Shown: positions 21,640 to 34,394 of the stretch, in pieces
Layout: each line of letters opens with the position of its first letter
Position numbering within the stretch: position 1 is the first letter of the stretch
Assembly (NCBI RefSeq): GCF_050003625.1
Contig: NC_134398.1
Coordinates: forward strand, 201,990,583 to 202,054,582
Length of the DNA stretch: 64,000 nucleotides
Direction: 5' to 3'
Origin: Haematobia irritans
Lineage: Eukaryota > Arthropoda > Insecta > Diptera > Muscidae
Translations under genes and position numbers: made by a program
The notes under the pieces: generated by a model
What the model saw: only the letters and a program-made list of their open reading frames with translations
Databases searched by the model: none
What the model was told of the DNA's origin: nothing

Positions 21640-24600
21640 AATTAAAATTTTGCCAAAATAAAAGAAATAAAATTTTGACAACATTTTCTAAAGAAATAAA
21701 ATTTTGACAAAATTTTTTAAAGAAATAAAATTTTGACAAAATTTTCTAAAGAAATAAAATTTTGACAGAATTTGCTAAAGAAATAAAATTTTGCCAAATT
21801 TTTCTAAAGAAATAAAATTTTGACAAAATTTTCTAAAGAAATAAAATTTTGATAAAATTTTCTAATGAAATAAAATTTTGACAAAATTTTCTAAAGAAAT
21901 AAAATTTTGACAAAATTTTCTAATGAAATAAAATTTAGACAAAACTTTCTAAAGAAATAAAATTTTGACAAAATTTTCTCAAGAAATACAATTTTGACAA
22001 AATTTTCTAAAGAAATAAAATTTTGATAAAATTTTCTAAAGAAATAAAATTTTGATAAAATTTTCTAAAGAAAAAAAAATTGACAAAATTTTCTAAAGAA
22101 ATAAAATTTTGGCAAAATTTTCTAATGAAATAAAATTTTGACAAAATTTTCTAACGAAATAAAATTTTGACAAAATTTTCTAATGAAATAAAATTTTGAC
22201 AAAATTTTCTAAAGAAATAAAATTTTGACAAAATTTTTTAAATAACTAAAATTTTGACAACATTTTCTAAAGAAATAAAATTTTCTAATGAAATAAAAAT
22301 TTTGACAAAATTTTCTAAAAAATAATCTTTTAACAAAATTTTCTAATGAAATAAAATTTTGACAAAATTTTCTAATGAAATAAAATTTTGGCTAAATTTT
22401 CTAAAGAAATAAAGTTTTGACAAAATTTTATAAAAAAAAATTTGGACAAAATTTTTTAAAGAAATAAAATTTTGACAAAATTTTCTAAAGATATAAAATT
22501 TTGACAAAATTTTCTAAGGAAATAAAATTTTGATAAAATTTTCTAATGAAATCAAATTTTGACAAAATTTTCTAAAGAAATAAAATTTTGACAAAATTTT
22601 CTAATGAAATAAAATTTAGACAAAACTTTCTAAAGAAATAAAATTTTGACAAAATTTTCTCAAGAAATACAATTTTGACAAAACTTTCTAAAGAAATAAA
22701 ATTTTGACAAAATTTTCTCAAGAAATACAATTTTGACAAAATTTTCTAAAGAAATAAAATTTTGATAAAATTTTCTAAAGAAATAAAATTTTGATAAAAT
22801 TTTCTAAAGAAAAAAAATTTGACAAAATTTTCTAAAGAAAAAAATTTTGGCAAAATTTTCTAATGAAATAAAATTTTGACAAAATTTTCTAACGAAATAA
22901 AATTTTGACAAAATTTTCTAACGAAATAAAATTTTGACAAAATTTTCTAAAGAACTAAAATTTTGACAAAATTTTTTAAATAACTAAAATTTTGACAACA
23001 TTTTCTAAAGAAATAAAATTTTCTAATGAAATAAAAATTTTGACAAAATTTTCTAAAAAATAATCTTTTAACAAAATTTTCTAATGAAACAAAATTTTGA
23101 CAAAATTTTCTAATGAAATAAAATTTTGGCTAAATTTTCTAAAGAAATAAAGTTTTGACAAAATTTTATAAAAAAAAAAATTGGGCACAATTTTTTAAAG
23201 AAATAAAATTTTGACAAAATTTTCTAAAGAAGTAAAATTTTGACAAAATTTTCTAAGGAAATAGAATTTTGACAACATTTCCCAAAGAAATAAAATTTTG
23301 ACAAAATTTTTTATAGAAATAAAAATTTCGATAAAATTTTCTATAGAAATAAAATTTTGACAAAATTTTCTACAGAAATAAAATTTTGACAAAATTTTTT
23401 AAATAACTAAAATTTTTATAAAATTTTCTAATGAAATAAAATTTTGACAAAATTTTCTAAAGAAATAAAATTTTGACAAAATTTTCTAAAGAAATAACAT
23501 TTTGACAAAATTTTTTAAATAACTAAACTTTTGACAAAATTTTCTAAAGAAATAAAATTTTGATAAAATTTTCTAATGAAATAAAATTTTGACAAAATTT
23601 TCTAAAGAAATAAAATTTTGACAAAATTTTCTAATGAAATAAAATTTTGACAAAACTTTCTAAAGAAATAACATTTTGACAAAATTTTCTCAAGAAATAC
23701 TATTTTGACAAAATTTTCTAAAGAAATAAAATTTTGATAAACTTTTCTAAAGAAAAAAAATTTGACAAAATTTTCTAAAGAAATAAAATTTTGGCAAAAT
23801 TTTCTAATGAAATAAAATTTTGACAAAATTTTCTAACGAAATAAAATTTTGACAAAATTTTCTAACGAAATAAAATTTTGACAAAATTTTCTAAAGAAAT
23901 AAAATTTTGACAAAATTTTTTAAATAACTAAAATTTTGACAACATTTTCTAAAGAAATAAAATTTTCTAATGAAATAAAATTTTGACAAAATTTTCTAAA
24001 AAATAATCTTTTAACAAAATTTTCTAATGAAATAAAATTTTGACAAAATTTTCTAATGAAATAAAAATTTGGCTAAATTTTCTAAAGAAATAAAGTCTAT
24101 AAAAATAAAAGTTTATAAAAATAAAATTTGGACAAAATTTTCTAAAGAAATAAAATTTTGACAAAATTTTCTAAAGATATAAAATTTTGACAAAATTTTC
24201 CAAAGAAGTAAAATTTTGACAAAATTTTCTATTGAAATAAAATTTTGACAACATTTCCCAAAGAAATAAAATTTTGACAAAATTTTTTATAGAAATAAAA
24301 ATTTTGATAAAATTTTCTATAGAAATAAAATTTTGACAAAATTTTCTACAGAAATAAAATTTTGACAAAATTTTTTAAATAACTAAAATTTTTATAAAAT
24401 TTTCTAATGAAATAAAATTTTGACAAAATTTTCTAAAGAAATAAAATTTTGACAAAATTTTCTAAAGAAATAAAATTTTGACAAAATTTTCTAATGAAAT
24501 AAAATTTTGACAACATAAAAAGAAATAAAATTTTGACAAAATTTTCTAAAGAAATAAAATTTTGACAAAGTTTTCTAAAGACATAAAATTTTGAAAAATT

Positions 24601-24935
24601 TTTCTAGAGAAATAAAATTGTGACAAAATTTTCCAAAGAACTAAAATTTTGACAGAATTTTCTAAAGAAACAAAATTTTGACAAAATTTTCTAAAGAAAT
24701 AAAATTTTGACAAAATTTTCTAAAGAAATCAAATTTTGACAAAATTTTCAAAAGAAATAAAGTTTTGACAAAATTTTATAAAAAAAAGTAAAATTTTGAC
24801 AAAATTTTCTGTAGAAATAAAATATTTGGCAAAATTTTCCAAAGAAATAAAATTTTCAAAAGAAATAAACTTTTGACAAAATTTTCTAAAGAAATAAAAT
24901 TTTGACAAAGTTTTCTAAAGACATAAAAATTTTCC
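21640..24935 (-). repeat. 29-bp minisatellite A, CTAAAG/CTAATG subfamily
   Basis: Reverse units in which CTATAG is mostly replaced by CTAAAG or CTAATG, losing that palindrome. Higher-order copies are marked by AATAATCTTTTAAC at 22321, 23059 and 24002, and by ACATTTCCCAAAG at 23275 and 24251, giving units of roughly 0.74 to 0.98 kb. The minus-strand frames 23195-23392, 23602-23826 and 24171-24368 are repeat translation. Confidence 0.92.
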
Positions 24936-24944
24936 CAAAAAGAA

Positions 24945-25385
24945 AAAGAAGAGGAAGCACGCTCAAAATAAACCCAGCCAACTGCATTCAAATCGATGAT
25001 TTGACAGTGGCATAGGAAAAGAGATATGTTTGTATCGAATTTATTTCGGCATAAGCCGGCTATCATACAAAACCTTTTTTCGGAAGGTTCAAGTGTGGTA
25101 CATTGTTGGGTTTAATGAACTGCCTGAATTTATTCTTATAATTGGTTGATAGTTTTGCTGCAAGTAGAGGATGCTGATGAGGAATGTGGTAATTCCGAAA
25201 CGTGCGTCCATCCAACCAGTCCATCGTGCAGTCTATAGGGCTTTGCCAAATAAACTTGACAAACATTCTTTTCCTCTGTTGCTTGAGCTACACTTGTAGT
25301 TTAGTCAATGCATGGAATCTAAAAACAACAACAATGCTTAAAGAACAAAACCAACAATAACAAAACAAAACGAAATACAATTTTG
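24945..25385 (-). repeat. Dispersed repeat D, reverse copy
   Basis: On the minus strand it carries the full D order: CAATGCATGGAAT-region, CTACAAGTGTAGC, AGGGCTTTGCC reversed, TGATGAGGAATGTGG and GAGGAAGCACGCTC. It differs from the 30956 copy at many sites. Confidence 0.7.
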
Positions 25386-25837
25386 TCAAAAATTTCTAAA
25401 GAAATAAAATTTTGACAAAATTCTCAAAAGAAATAAAATTTTGACAAAATTCTCAAAAGAAATAAAATTTTGGCAAAATTTTCTAAAGAAATAAAATTTT
25501 GACAAAATTTTCTATAGAAATAAAATTTTGACAAAATTTTCTATAGAAATAAAATTTTGACAAAATTTTCTAAAGAAATAAAATTTTGACAAAATTTTCT
25601 AAGGAAATAAAATTTTGACAAAATTTTTTCAATAACTAACATTTTTACAAAATTTTCTAAAGAAATAAAATTTTGATAAAATTTGCTAATGAAATAAAAT
25701 TTTGACAACATTTTCGAAAGAAATAAAATTTTCTAATGAAATAAAATTTTGACAAAATTTTTTAAATAACTAAAAATTTGACAAAATTTTCCAAAGAAAT
25801 AAAATTTTGGCTAAATTTTCTAAAGAAATAAAATTTA
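25386..25837 (-). repeat. 29-bp minisatellite A, reverse block
   Basis: CTAAAG-type units between D copies. Confidence 0.88.
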
Positions 25838-26045
25838 TTGTTGTTTTTGATCTCAGCTTAAAGCCAGGCATTGACTAAACTACAAGTGTAGCTTAACCAA
25901 CAGAGGAAAAGTATGCTTGTCAAATTTATTTGGGCAAAGTCCTATAGACTGCAAGATGGTTGGATGTACAGCTGTTTCGGAATTACCACATTCCTCATCA
26001 GCATCCTCTACGTGCAGCAAAACTATCAACCAATTATCAGAATAA
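25838..26045 (+). repeat. Dispersed repeat D, 3-prime truncated copy
   Basis: It starts TTGTTGTTTTTGATCTCAGC and ends after TCAACCAATTATCAGAATAAA, where the 29-bp array resumes. Confidence 0.75.
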
Positions 26046-26832
26046 ATTTTTACAAAATTTTCTAAAGAAATAAAATTTTGACAAAATTTTCTAAAGAAAT
26101 AAAATTTTGACAAAATTTTCTAAAGAAATTAAAATTTTGACAAAATTTTCTAAAGAAATAAAATTTTGATAAAATTTTCTAAGGAAATTAAATTTTGACA
26201 AAATTTTTTAAATAACTAAAATTTTGACAAAATTTTCTAAAGAAATGAAATTTTGATAAAATTTTCTAATGAAATAAAATGTTGACAAAATTTTCTAAAG
26301 AAATAAACTTTTAACAAAATTTTCTAATGAAATAAAATTTTCACAAAATTTTTTAAATAACTAAAATTTTGACAAAATTTTCTAAAGAAATAAAATTTTG
26401 GCTAAACTTTCTAAAGAAATAAAATTTTAACAAAATTTTCAAAAGAAGTAAAGTTTTGACAAAACTTTCTAATGAAATAAAATTTTGACAACATTTCCCA
26501 AAGAAATAAAATTTTGACAAAATTTTCTATAGAAATAAATTTTTTATAAAATTTTCTATAGAAATAATATTTTGACAAAATTTGCTACAGAAATAAAATT
26601 GTGACAAAATTTTTTAAATAACTAAAATTTTGAAAAAATTTTCTAAAGAAATAAATTTTTGATAAAATACTCTAAAGAAATAAAATTTTGACAAAATTTT
26701 TTAAATAACTAAAATTTTGACAAAATTTTCTAAAGAAATAAAATTTTGACAAAATTTTCTAATGAAATAAAATTTTGACAAAATTTTCTAAAGAAATAAA
26801 ATTTTGACAAAATTTTCTAAAGAAATAGAATT
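26046..26832 (-). repeat. 29-bp minisatellite A, reverse block
   Basis: CTAAAG-type units, ending near 26830 in unique sequence. Confidence 0.88.
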
Positions 26833-27390
26833 GTGCGTATTTTTGAGTATTGTTGACCTATTTTAAGATTATTCTGATCATTAATTTTGTTCGGGTTGGG
26901 GTTATAGAAACAAACGATTAGTGATTTGTTTTAATAATTAGTTCCAGTTTTTCAGAAAAAAAAAACATTAAGAAATAGACATCTGTAAAAAATCAGCAAT
27001 AATTAACAAAATGAAAAAAAAAGTTGTTGTCATACCAGCTTGCGAGCTGCGATAAAATCAAGATTTCGAAGCATAACACAAGAAGGTGCTCGTTTTCCAA
27101 ATGCTCGAGATATGATAATAGGAGTTCGGTCCTATTATCATATCTCGATATGTATGTATGAGAATTTACTTCTAAAGTAACAATATCATCATTATTAATT
27201 TATTCGTGGGATATATTGTTCAATAATTAAGGCCTGAGCCCATGAGAAATAATTTCACAATTGTATAAAAGTGTCTTAGCCAAGCTAACTAAAATTATAA
27301 ATTAGCGCTTGGGCCACAAAAACATCTCAGAAGTGGACACAGAAATTTTTGTCCACATTTCAAAGGTGTTCTCTTAAGAGAGGTGAATTT
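26833..27390. other. Single-copy spacer with a strong hairpin
   Basis: No gene is recognised. It contains the 19-bp perfect stem at 27105-27148. Confidence 0.4.
27105..27148. other. Perfect inverted repeat, 19-bp stem, 6-nt loop
   Basis: TCGAGATATGATAATAGGA at 27105-27123 is followed by GTTCGG and its exact reverse complement at 27130-27148. It could form a cruciform or an RNA hairpin. It is short for a typical pre-miRNA, and no TIR partner context is seen. Confidence 0.7.
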
Positions 27391-28190
27391 TAATGTGAAA
27401 CGCATCCCGAAAGCTGCCCAATTTTAGGGGTGTCTGCTTTTCAGAATGTCCAAGTTTGAGAAGATTCACTGTAATTAAATTTTAACGAAAAGGTCGTATT
27501 TGAATTGAAAGAGGAATATGAAGTCAAAGAAATTTTGTCAAAATTGTATAACTGTAGAAAATGTTGCCAATATTTTATTCCTATAGACATTTTTGTCAAA
27601 ATTTTAGTTTAGTACTATAGAAAATTTTGTCAAAATTTTATTACTATAGAAAATTTTGCTAATTCCTATTTCTCTAGAAAATTTCGTCAATATTTAGTTT
27701 CTCTAGAAAATTTTTGCAAAATTTTATTTCTTCACAAAATTAAACAATATTATTCAATAAAAAATTTGTCAATATTTTATTTCTATACAAAAATTTTGTG
27801 AACATTTTATTTCTATAGAACGTTTTGCAAATATTTTATTCATTTAGAAATTTTTGTCAAAATTTTACTTCTGTAGAAAATTTTATACAAATTTCATTTC
27901 TGTAGACAATTTGACCAATATTTTATTTCTATAGAAAATTTTGTCAATCTTTTGTCAACATTTTATATCTACACAAAAATTTTGTCAAAATTTTATTTTT
28001 ATAGAAATTTTCCAATATTTTATTTCTATAGAAAATTTTGTCAAAATTTCGTTTCTATAATGTGAAACGTATCATGAAAGCTGCCTACTTTTAAGAGGTT
28101 TCCGCTTTTCAGAGTGTCCTAGTATTTAAACGAAAAAGTCGTATCTCAACGGAAAGAGGAATATGAAGTCAAATGGTGACACTTCAATAG
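27391..28190 (+). repeat. 29-bp array A flanked by direct repeats
   Basis: A forward array (27528-28058) sits between two copies of a unique sequence: TAATGTGAAACG, AAAGCTGCC, CGCTTTTCAGA/TGCTTTTCAGA and AAAGAGGAATATGAAGTCAAA at 27391-27527 and 28059-28180. The second copy has lost a short middle part. Confidence 0.7.
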
Positions 28191-29335
28191 TCATAAAATC
28201 CACAAAAAACGAAATTTTCAAATAAAGAAAAAATCGGAACGTCGAAATTGTAAAGACAGATTTTCCATATTTGGAAAAAATGCATTACTCCTATGGAGAA
28301 AAAAGGATATAGAACAAGGTATAAAGAAATTATTTGTTTTTGGACTCAGCATATCCCAGCTCGCCTCGTTTATTGAGACTATCGCCACTATACCATATCT
28401 ACATTATGTTCATAAATATTTAAAAATTAATTTCAAACAATCTAAAGAGAAGCCAAAGAAGACCATCATCGGCAGCAATAGACGTCGATATAAGGAAACG
28501 AAATGCAATGAACTGTAGCAAGCGATATGAAATTTTTCCATGCAAGGACATTCAAAGCTGGCAATTTTAGTGGGAGTCTCGAGAACCTATAACTTAAGTA
28601 GCCATTTTTCATATACATAGGTTTTCTAAAAAAAAAAGAACAACAACAAAAAAGTAATCACACAAAAAATAGAGAACTCTGTGAAATGAGAAAATATTCA
28701 GAAAATATAAAACAAAGGCAAAAGAAAAACCCCCCCATTACAAAATGACCCCCTGAAAAGGGTATGAAAAGAAGAATATGGATGATTTTCCATTGCTGCC
28801 GCCTGTACATATGCTGATAGTGCCACATCATATATCATGGAGAATGTTTTTTTTTTTTTTTCGACAGAATGAAAAAAAGAAAAACTAAGAAAATTAAATT
28901 TTTCTTTTGCTATTTGCACCGAACATAAAGAACCTACTTAAGTAGAAAGTTATGAGACTACACACTCTGGCAACTTGAATATATATGTGGCAAAGCTTTG
29001 TCCTAGGACATGCATACGGAAAGTACATGGGTTCACATATGCATGTGCGTGTGTGTGAGTAAACTAATATGTTTGTATGCTGCTAATATTTTGATAGAAA
29101 CCTTATCCCTACACTTTAAGTGTACTTAGCAAACACTTTATATGCATGCACTTTTTCCCAAGGAGTCTTATAGAGAATCTCTCGCAAACAAGAAGAGAAA
29201 CAGGTAAGCATCGTAAAGCATAACATAAAAATACACTTACAAAAAAATTACGTGGATTAAACGATTTTGATATTCAACTCAAAATATTCAACTCGAAATA
29301 ATCAACCCAAACCTGAATGCGAAACACAATCCCAA
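28191..29335. other. Single-copy non-coding stretch
   Basis: T-run at 28847-28860 and a TG-rich run at 29043-29056. No exon or repeat can be supported. A possible 41-nt exon-like segment before GTAAGC at 29204 is too weak to call. Confidence 0.4.
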
Positions 29336-30955
29336 AAGAATTCTATAGAATTCTTTTGTCTGTAGAATATATTTCTATAGAAAATTTTATTTGTATAGAA
29401 AATTTGATCCAAATGTTATTTCTATAGAAAATTTTGTCAAGATTTAATTTCTACAGAAAATTTGAACTTTATATAAGATTTTATCAAAATTTATTTCCAT
29501 AGAAAATTTTGTCTAAATTTTATTTATATAGAAAATTTTATCAAAATTTTATTGCAGTCAAAAATTTTGACAAAATTTCATTCCTACAAAAACTTTGGTC
29601 AAAATTTTATTGCTATATCAAAATTTTATTTTTATAGACAATTTTGCCAAATTTTATTTCGATAAAAAAAATTTATTCTATAAAATATTTTTTCAAAATT
29701 TTATCTCTATGGAAATTTTATCATATATCTATTTCTATAGAACATTTTGTCAAAATTTTATTTCTATAGAAAATTTTGTCAAAATTTTATTTCTATAGAA
29801 AATTTTGTCAAAATTTTTTCTATACAAAAATTGGACAAAATTTTGTTTTTGCAGAAAATTTTGTAAAAATTTTATTTCTATACAAAATTTTATTACAATT
29901 TCGTCAAAATTATATTTCTATAGAAAACTTTATTCGATGGAAAAATTAATCAAAATTTTGTTTCTGAAGAAACTTCTGTCAAAATTTTATTCCTATAGAA
30001 AATTTTGTCAAAATTTTATTTCTATAGAAAATTTTGTCAAAATTTTGTTTCTATAGAAAATTTTGTCAAAATTTATTTTTTATAGAAATTTTTTTTTCAA
30101 AATTTTATTTGGATAGAAGATTTTATCAAAATTTATATCGATAGAAAATTTTATACAAATTTTATTTCTATAGAAAATTTTATCAAAATTTTATTCCTAT
30201 AGACAATTTTGCCAAAATTTTATTTCTATAGAAAATTTTGTCATAATTGTATTTCTATAGAAAATTTTGTTCAAATTTTATTTTCATAAAAATTCTTATC
30301 AAAATTTTATTTCTATAGAAATTTTGGTCAAAATTTTATTTCTATAGAAAATTTTAATCGATAGATTAAATTAGTTAAAATTTTGTTTCTGTAGAAAATT
30401 TTGTTAAAATTTTATTCCTATAGAAAATTTTGTCAAAATTTTATTTCTCTAGAAAATTTTGTCAAAATTTTATTTCTCTAAAAAATTCTGTCAAAATTTT
30501 ATTTCTCTAGAAAATTTTGTCAACATTTATTTTCTATAGAAATTTTTTTTTCAAAATTTTATTTGGATAAAAAATTTTATCAAAATTTATATCGATAGAA
30601 AATTTGATCCAAATGTTATTTCTATAGAAAATTTTGTCAAGATTTAATTTCTACAGAAAAGTTGATCAAAATTTGAACTTTATATAAAATTTTGTCAAAA
30701 TTTTATTTCATAGAAAATTTTGTCTAAATTTTATTTATATAGAAAATTTTATGAAAATTTTATTGCAGTCAAAAATTTTGACAAAATTTCATTCCTACAA
30801 AAACTTTGGTCAAAATTTTATTGCTATAGAAAATTGTATCAAAATTTTATTTTTATAGACAATTTTGCCAAATTTTATTTCGATAAAAAATTTTATTCTA
30901 TAAAATATTTTTTCAAAATTTTATCTCTATGGAAATTTTATCATATATCTATTTC
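29336..30955 (+). repeat. 29-bp minisatellite A, forward block with internal duplication
   Basis: Forward GTC units. The stretch near 29395-29740 is repeated near 30597-30955, including rare phrases such as AACTTTATATAA and TTCCTACAAAAACTTTGGTC. Confidence 0.9.
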
Positions 30956-31579
30956 GTTATTGTTGTTTTTGATCTCAGCTTAAAGCCATGCATTGACTAA
31001 ACTACAAGTGTAGCTTAACCAAAAGAGGAAAAGTATGCTTGTCAAATTTATTTGGGCAAAGCCCTATAGACTGCAAGATGGTTGGATGTACAGCTGTTTC
31101 GGAATTACCACATTCCTCATCAGCATCCTCTACTTGCAGCAAAACTATCAACCAATTACCAGAATAAATTCGGGTAATTCACTCAACCTAAAGTGAATTA
31201 CACTTGAACCTTCCGAAAAAGGGTTTGATAGTCGGCTACTACCTAAACAAATTTGCAAGCATATCTCTTTTCCTTTGTCAAACTCAAATCATCGATTTGA
31301 ATATAGTTGACTGGGTTTGTTTTTGAGCGTGCTTCCTCTATCTTCATTCGTTTTGTTTGTTATTGTTGGCTTCTCTTCAATCGTTATTGTTGTTTTTGAT
31401 CTCAGCTTAAAGCCATGCATTGACTAAACTACAAGTGTAGCTTAACGAAAAGAGGAAAAGTATGCTTGTCAAATTTATTTGGGCAAAGCCCTATAGACTG
31501 CAAGATGGTTGGATGTACAGCTGTTTCGGAATTACCACATTCCTCATCAGCATCCTCTACTTGCAGCAAAAAATATAAA
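30956..31579 (+). mobile_element. Tandem D repeat insertion with 13-bp target duplication
   Basis: ATATATCTATTTC at 30943-30955 recurs at 31580-31592. Between are a full D copy (about 430 bp) and directly behind it a truncated D copy that starts with the same GTTATTGTTGTTTTTGATC and ends in CAGCAAAAAATATAAA. Variable-length duplication and tandem repeats of the same terminus recall Penelope-like or LTR-type retroelements; no coding sequence is present to decide. Confidence 0.65.
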
Positions 31580-33418
31580 ATATATCTATTTCTATAGAAC
31601 ATTTTGTCAAAATTTTATTTCTATAGAAAATTTTGTCAAAATTTTTTTCTATACAAAATTTTATTACAATTTCGTCAAAATTATATTTCTATAGAAAACT
31701 TTATTCGATGGAAAAATTAATCAAAATTTTGTTTCTGTAGAAAATTGTGTTAAAATTTTATTTCTATAGAACATTTTGTCAAAATTATATTTCTATAGAA
31801 AATTTTGTCAAAATTTTTTTCTATACAAAAATTGGTCAAAATTTTTTTTCTGCAGAAAATTTTGTAAAAATTTCATTTCTATACAAAATGTTATTACAAT
31901 TTCGTAAAAAATAAATTTCAATAGAAAACTTTATTCGATGGAAAAATTAATCAAAATTTTGTTTCTGTAGAAAATTTTCTTAAAATTTTATTTCTATAAA
32001 AAAAAATTTGTCAACATTTTATTTCTGAAGAAAATTTTGTCAAAATTTTATTTCTATCAAAAATTTTGTCAAAATTTTATTCCTATAGAAAATTTTGCCA
32101 AAATTTTATTTCTATAGAAAATTTTGTCAAAATTTTATTTCTATAGAATATTTTGTCAAAATTCTATTTCTCTAGAAAATTTTGTCAAAATTTTATTTCT
32201 CTAGCAAATTTTGTCAAAATATATTTTCTATAGAAAATTTTTTTCAAAATTTTATTTTGATAGAATATTTTATCAAAATTTATATCGATAGAAAATTTTA
32301 TCCAAATTTTATTTCTATAGAAAATTTTATCAAAATTTTATTCCTATAGACAATTTTGCCGAAATTTTATTTCTATAGAAAATTTTGTCAAAATTGTATT
32401 TCTATAGAAAATTTTGTCAAAATTTTATTTTCATAGAAATTTTTACAAAATTTTATTTCTATAGAAATTTTGGTCAAAATTTCTATAGAAAATTTTATTC
32501 GATAGATTAAATTAGATAAAATTTTGTTTCTGTAGAAAATTTTGTTAACATTTTATTTCTATAGAAAATTTTGTCAACATTTTATTTCTACAGAAAATTT
32601 TGCTAAAATTTTATTCCTATAGAAAATTTTGTCAAAATTTTATTTCTATAGAAAATTTTGTCAAAATTTTATTTCTATAAAAAAATTTGTCAAAATTTTA
32701 TTTCTATAGACCATTTTGTCAAAATTTTATTCCTATAGAAAATTTTGCCAAAATTTTATTTTCATAGAAAATTTTATCAACATTTTTTTTCTATAGAAAA
32801 TTTTATATTCAAATTTAAAATTTTATTTCTATAAAAAATTTTGTCCAAATTTTATTTCTATAGAAAATGTTGTCAAAATTTTATTTTCATAGAAAATTTT
32901 ATCAAAATTTTATTTCTATAGAAAATATTATATTCAAATTCAAAATTTTATTTCTATTAAAAATATTGTCACAATTTTATGTCTATAGAAAATTTTGTCA
33001 AAATTTTATTTTCATAGAAAATTTTATCAAAATTTTATTTCTATAGAAAATTTTATCAAAGTTTTATTTCTATAGAAATTTTGTCAAAATTTTATTTCTA
33101 CCAACAATTTTATTTCTAACGAAAATTTTTGTTAAAATGTTTATTCGTATAGAAAATTTTGTCAAATTTTTATTTCTATAGAAAATTTTGTCAAAATTTT
33201 CTTTGTATAAAAAATTTTGTCAAAATTTTATTTCTATGGAACATTTTGTCAAAATTTTATTCCTATAGAAAATTTTGCCAAAATTTTATTCCTGTAGAAA
33301 ATTTTGCCAACATTTTATTTCTATAGAAAATTTTATCAAAATTTTATTTCTATAGAAATTTTGGTCAAAATTTTATTTCTATAGAATATTTTGTAAACAT
33401 TTTATTTCTATGTATACA
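31580..33418 (+). repeat. 29-bp minisatellite A, forward block
   Basis: It continues the duplicated block interrupted by the D insertion: the order after 31592 matches that after 29730. Confidence 0.9.
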
Positions 33419-33544
33419 AAACTGAAGTACCTCTTAGTGGTAGATGAAGGCTTTGAAAAATCCCCCAACACATTAAGAATTTTACCAATCTACCAAACAG
33501 TAAAAAATCTACCCATTTTGGTAGAATTCGACCAACTGTGGTAA
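33419..33544 (-). repeat. Border (head) of the array A element, inverted
   Basis: On the minus strand: GTTACCACAGTTGGTCGAAT, CTACCAAAATGGGTAGA, TTTTTTACTGTTTGGTAGA, then GAGGTACTTCAG and the array. It is the longest copy of the head seen at 6430 and 14001. Confidence 0.65.
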
Positions 33545-34394
33545 CTTCCGTGCCAAAGATACATTTTCCTTAAATTGAAGATATTTAGTGAAACTAAAAA
33601 ATATATTTATTCAATATTATTTAATATACGCAGTTTTAATTATGATTTTTTCCTGCATTTCCTCTGCGTTTTACTAAGCTTTCCTGTTTTAGTTTTACCT
33701 TCACCCTCACCCCCTTATTTGATCATCTTTTATGAAAGTTATAACTAAATTTTCTCTTGAATGCACCAGGAACTTTGTATAACCTTATGTGCATACATAC
33801 ATATATGAAAATAAATGTATGTATATTACAAAATTCTTATATACCAACCACATTTATATGGCGTAGTTACCATATACAGACACACATACTTACACCTTTG
33901 TCCATGAAGTTTCTGTGGCAATTTTAGTTCTTACGACTGGTCTCATATTTTATATCCTTATGGTTTTGCCATTTTGCCCACCATTACATTGGCATTACCA
34001 TGGTCCAGGGGATTGTCAATGCATTCTCAGTCACAATGCTAGTTACACAAGGCACTGAGCGAAACAAAGAAATAAGGATCTCCTATCATATCAAAAAAAA
34101 AAAATTTAAGGTCTTAAGAATAAGGTCTTAGAATTTCAGGAAATGAATAATTTATTTTCTGGTATTTTCGCTAAGATGATGGTGACCATTAGTGGATGAA
34201 ACTTTCAGTTTGTATGCGATTGGAATTCTTCGATATGTACTCGATCGGAAGTATTGTATTCGCCGAGGCATAGATGACCGGGAGTGAATAGCAGTCAAAA
34301 GCTTGGTCATAGTCTAAGGAGTTATTCGGGATGAATATGGAATTACTTTTTAGTAAAAATTATCGAAATACTCTGAAAATTATTTTCTTAGTTA
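33545..34394. other. Single-copy non-coding stretch
   Basis: ATACATACATA-type simple sequence near 33793-33803; nothing else recognised. Confidence 0.4.

Noticed and set aside
23195..24368. Repetitive minus-strand frames of 65-74 residues
   Set aside because: They are plain translations of the 29-bp unit with a 29-residue period and no other coding sign.
29163..29203. 41-nt exon before GTAAGC
   Set aside because: The acceptor side is weak, the segment is very short and no partner exon was found.
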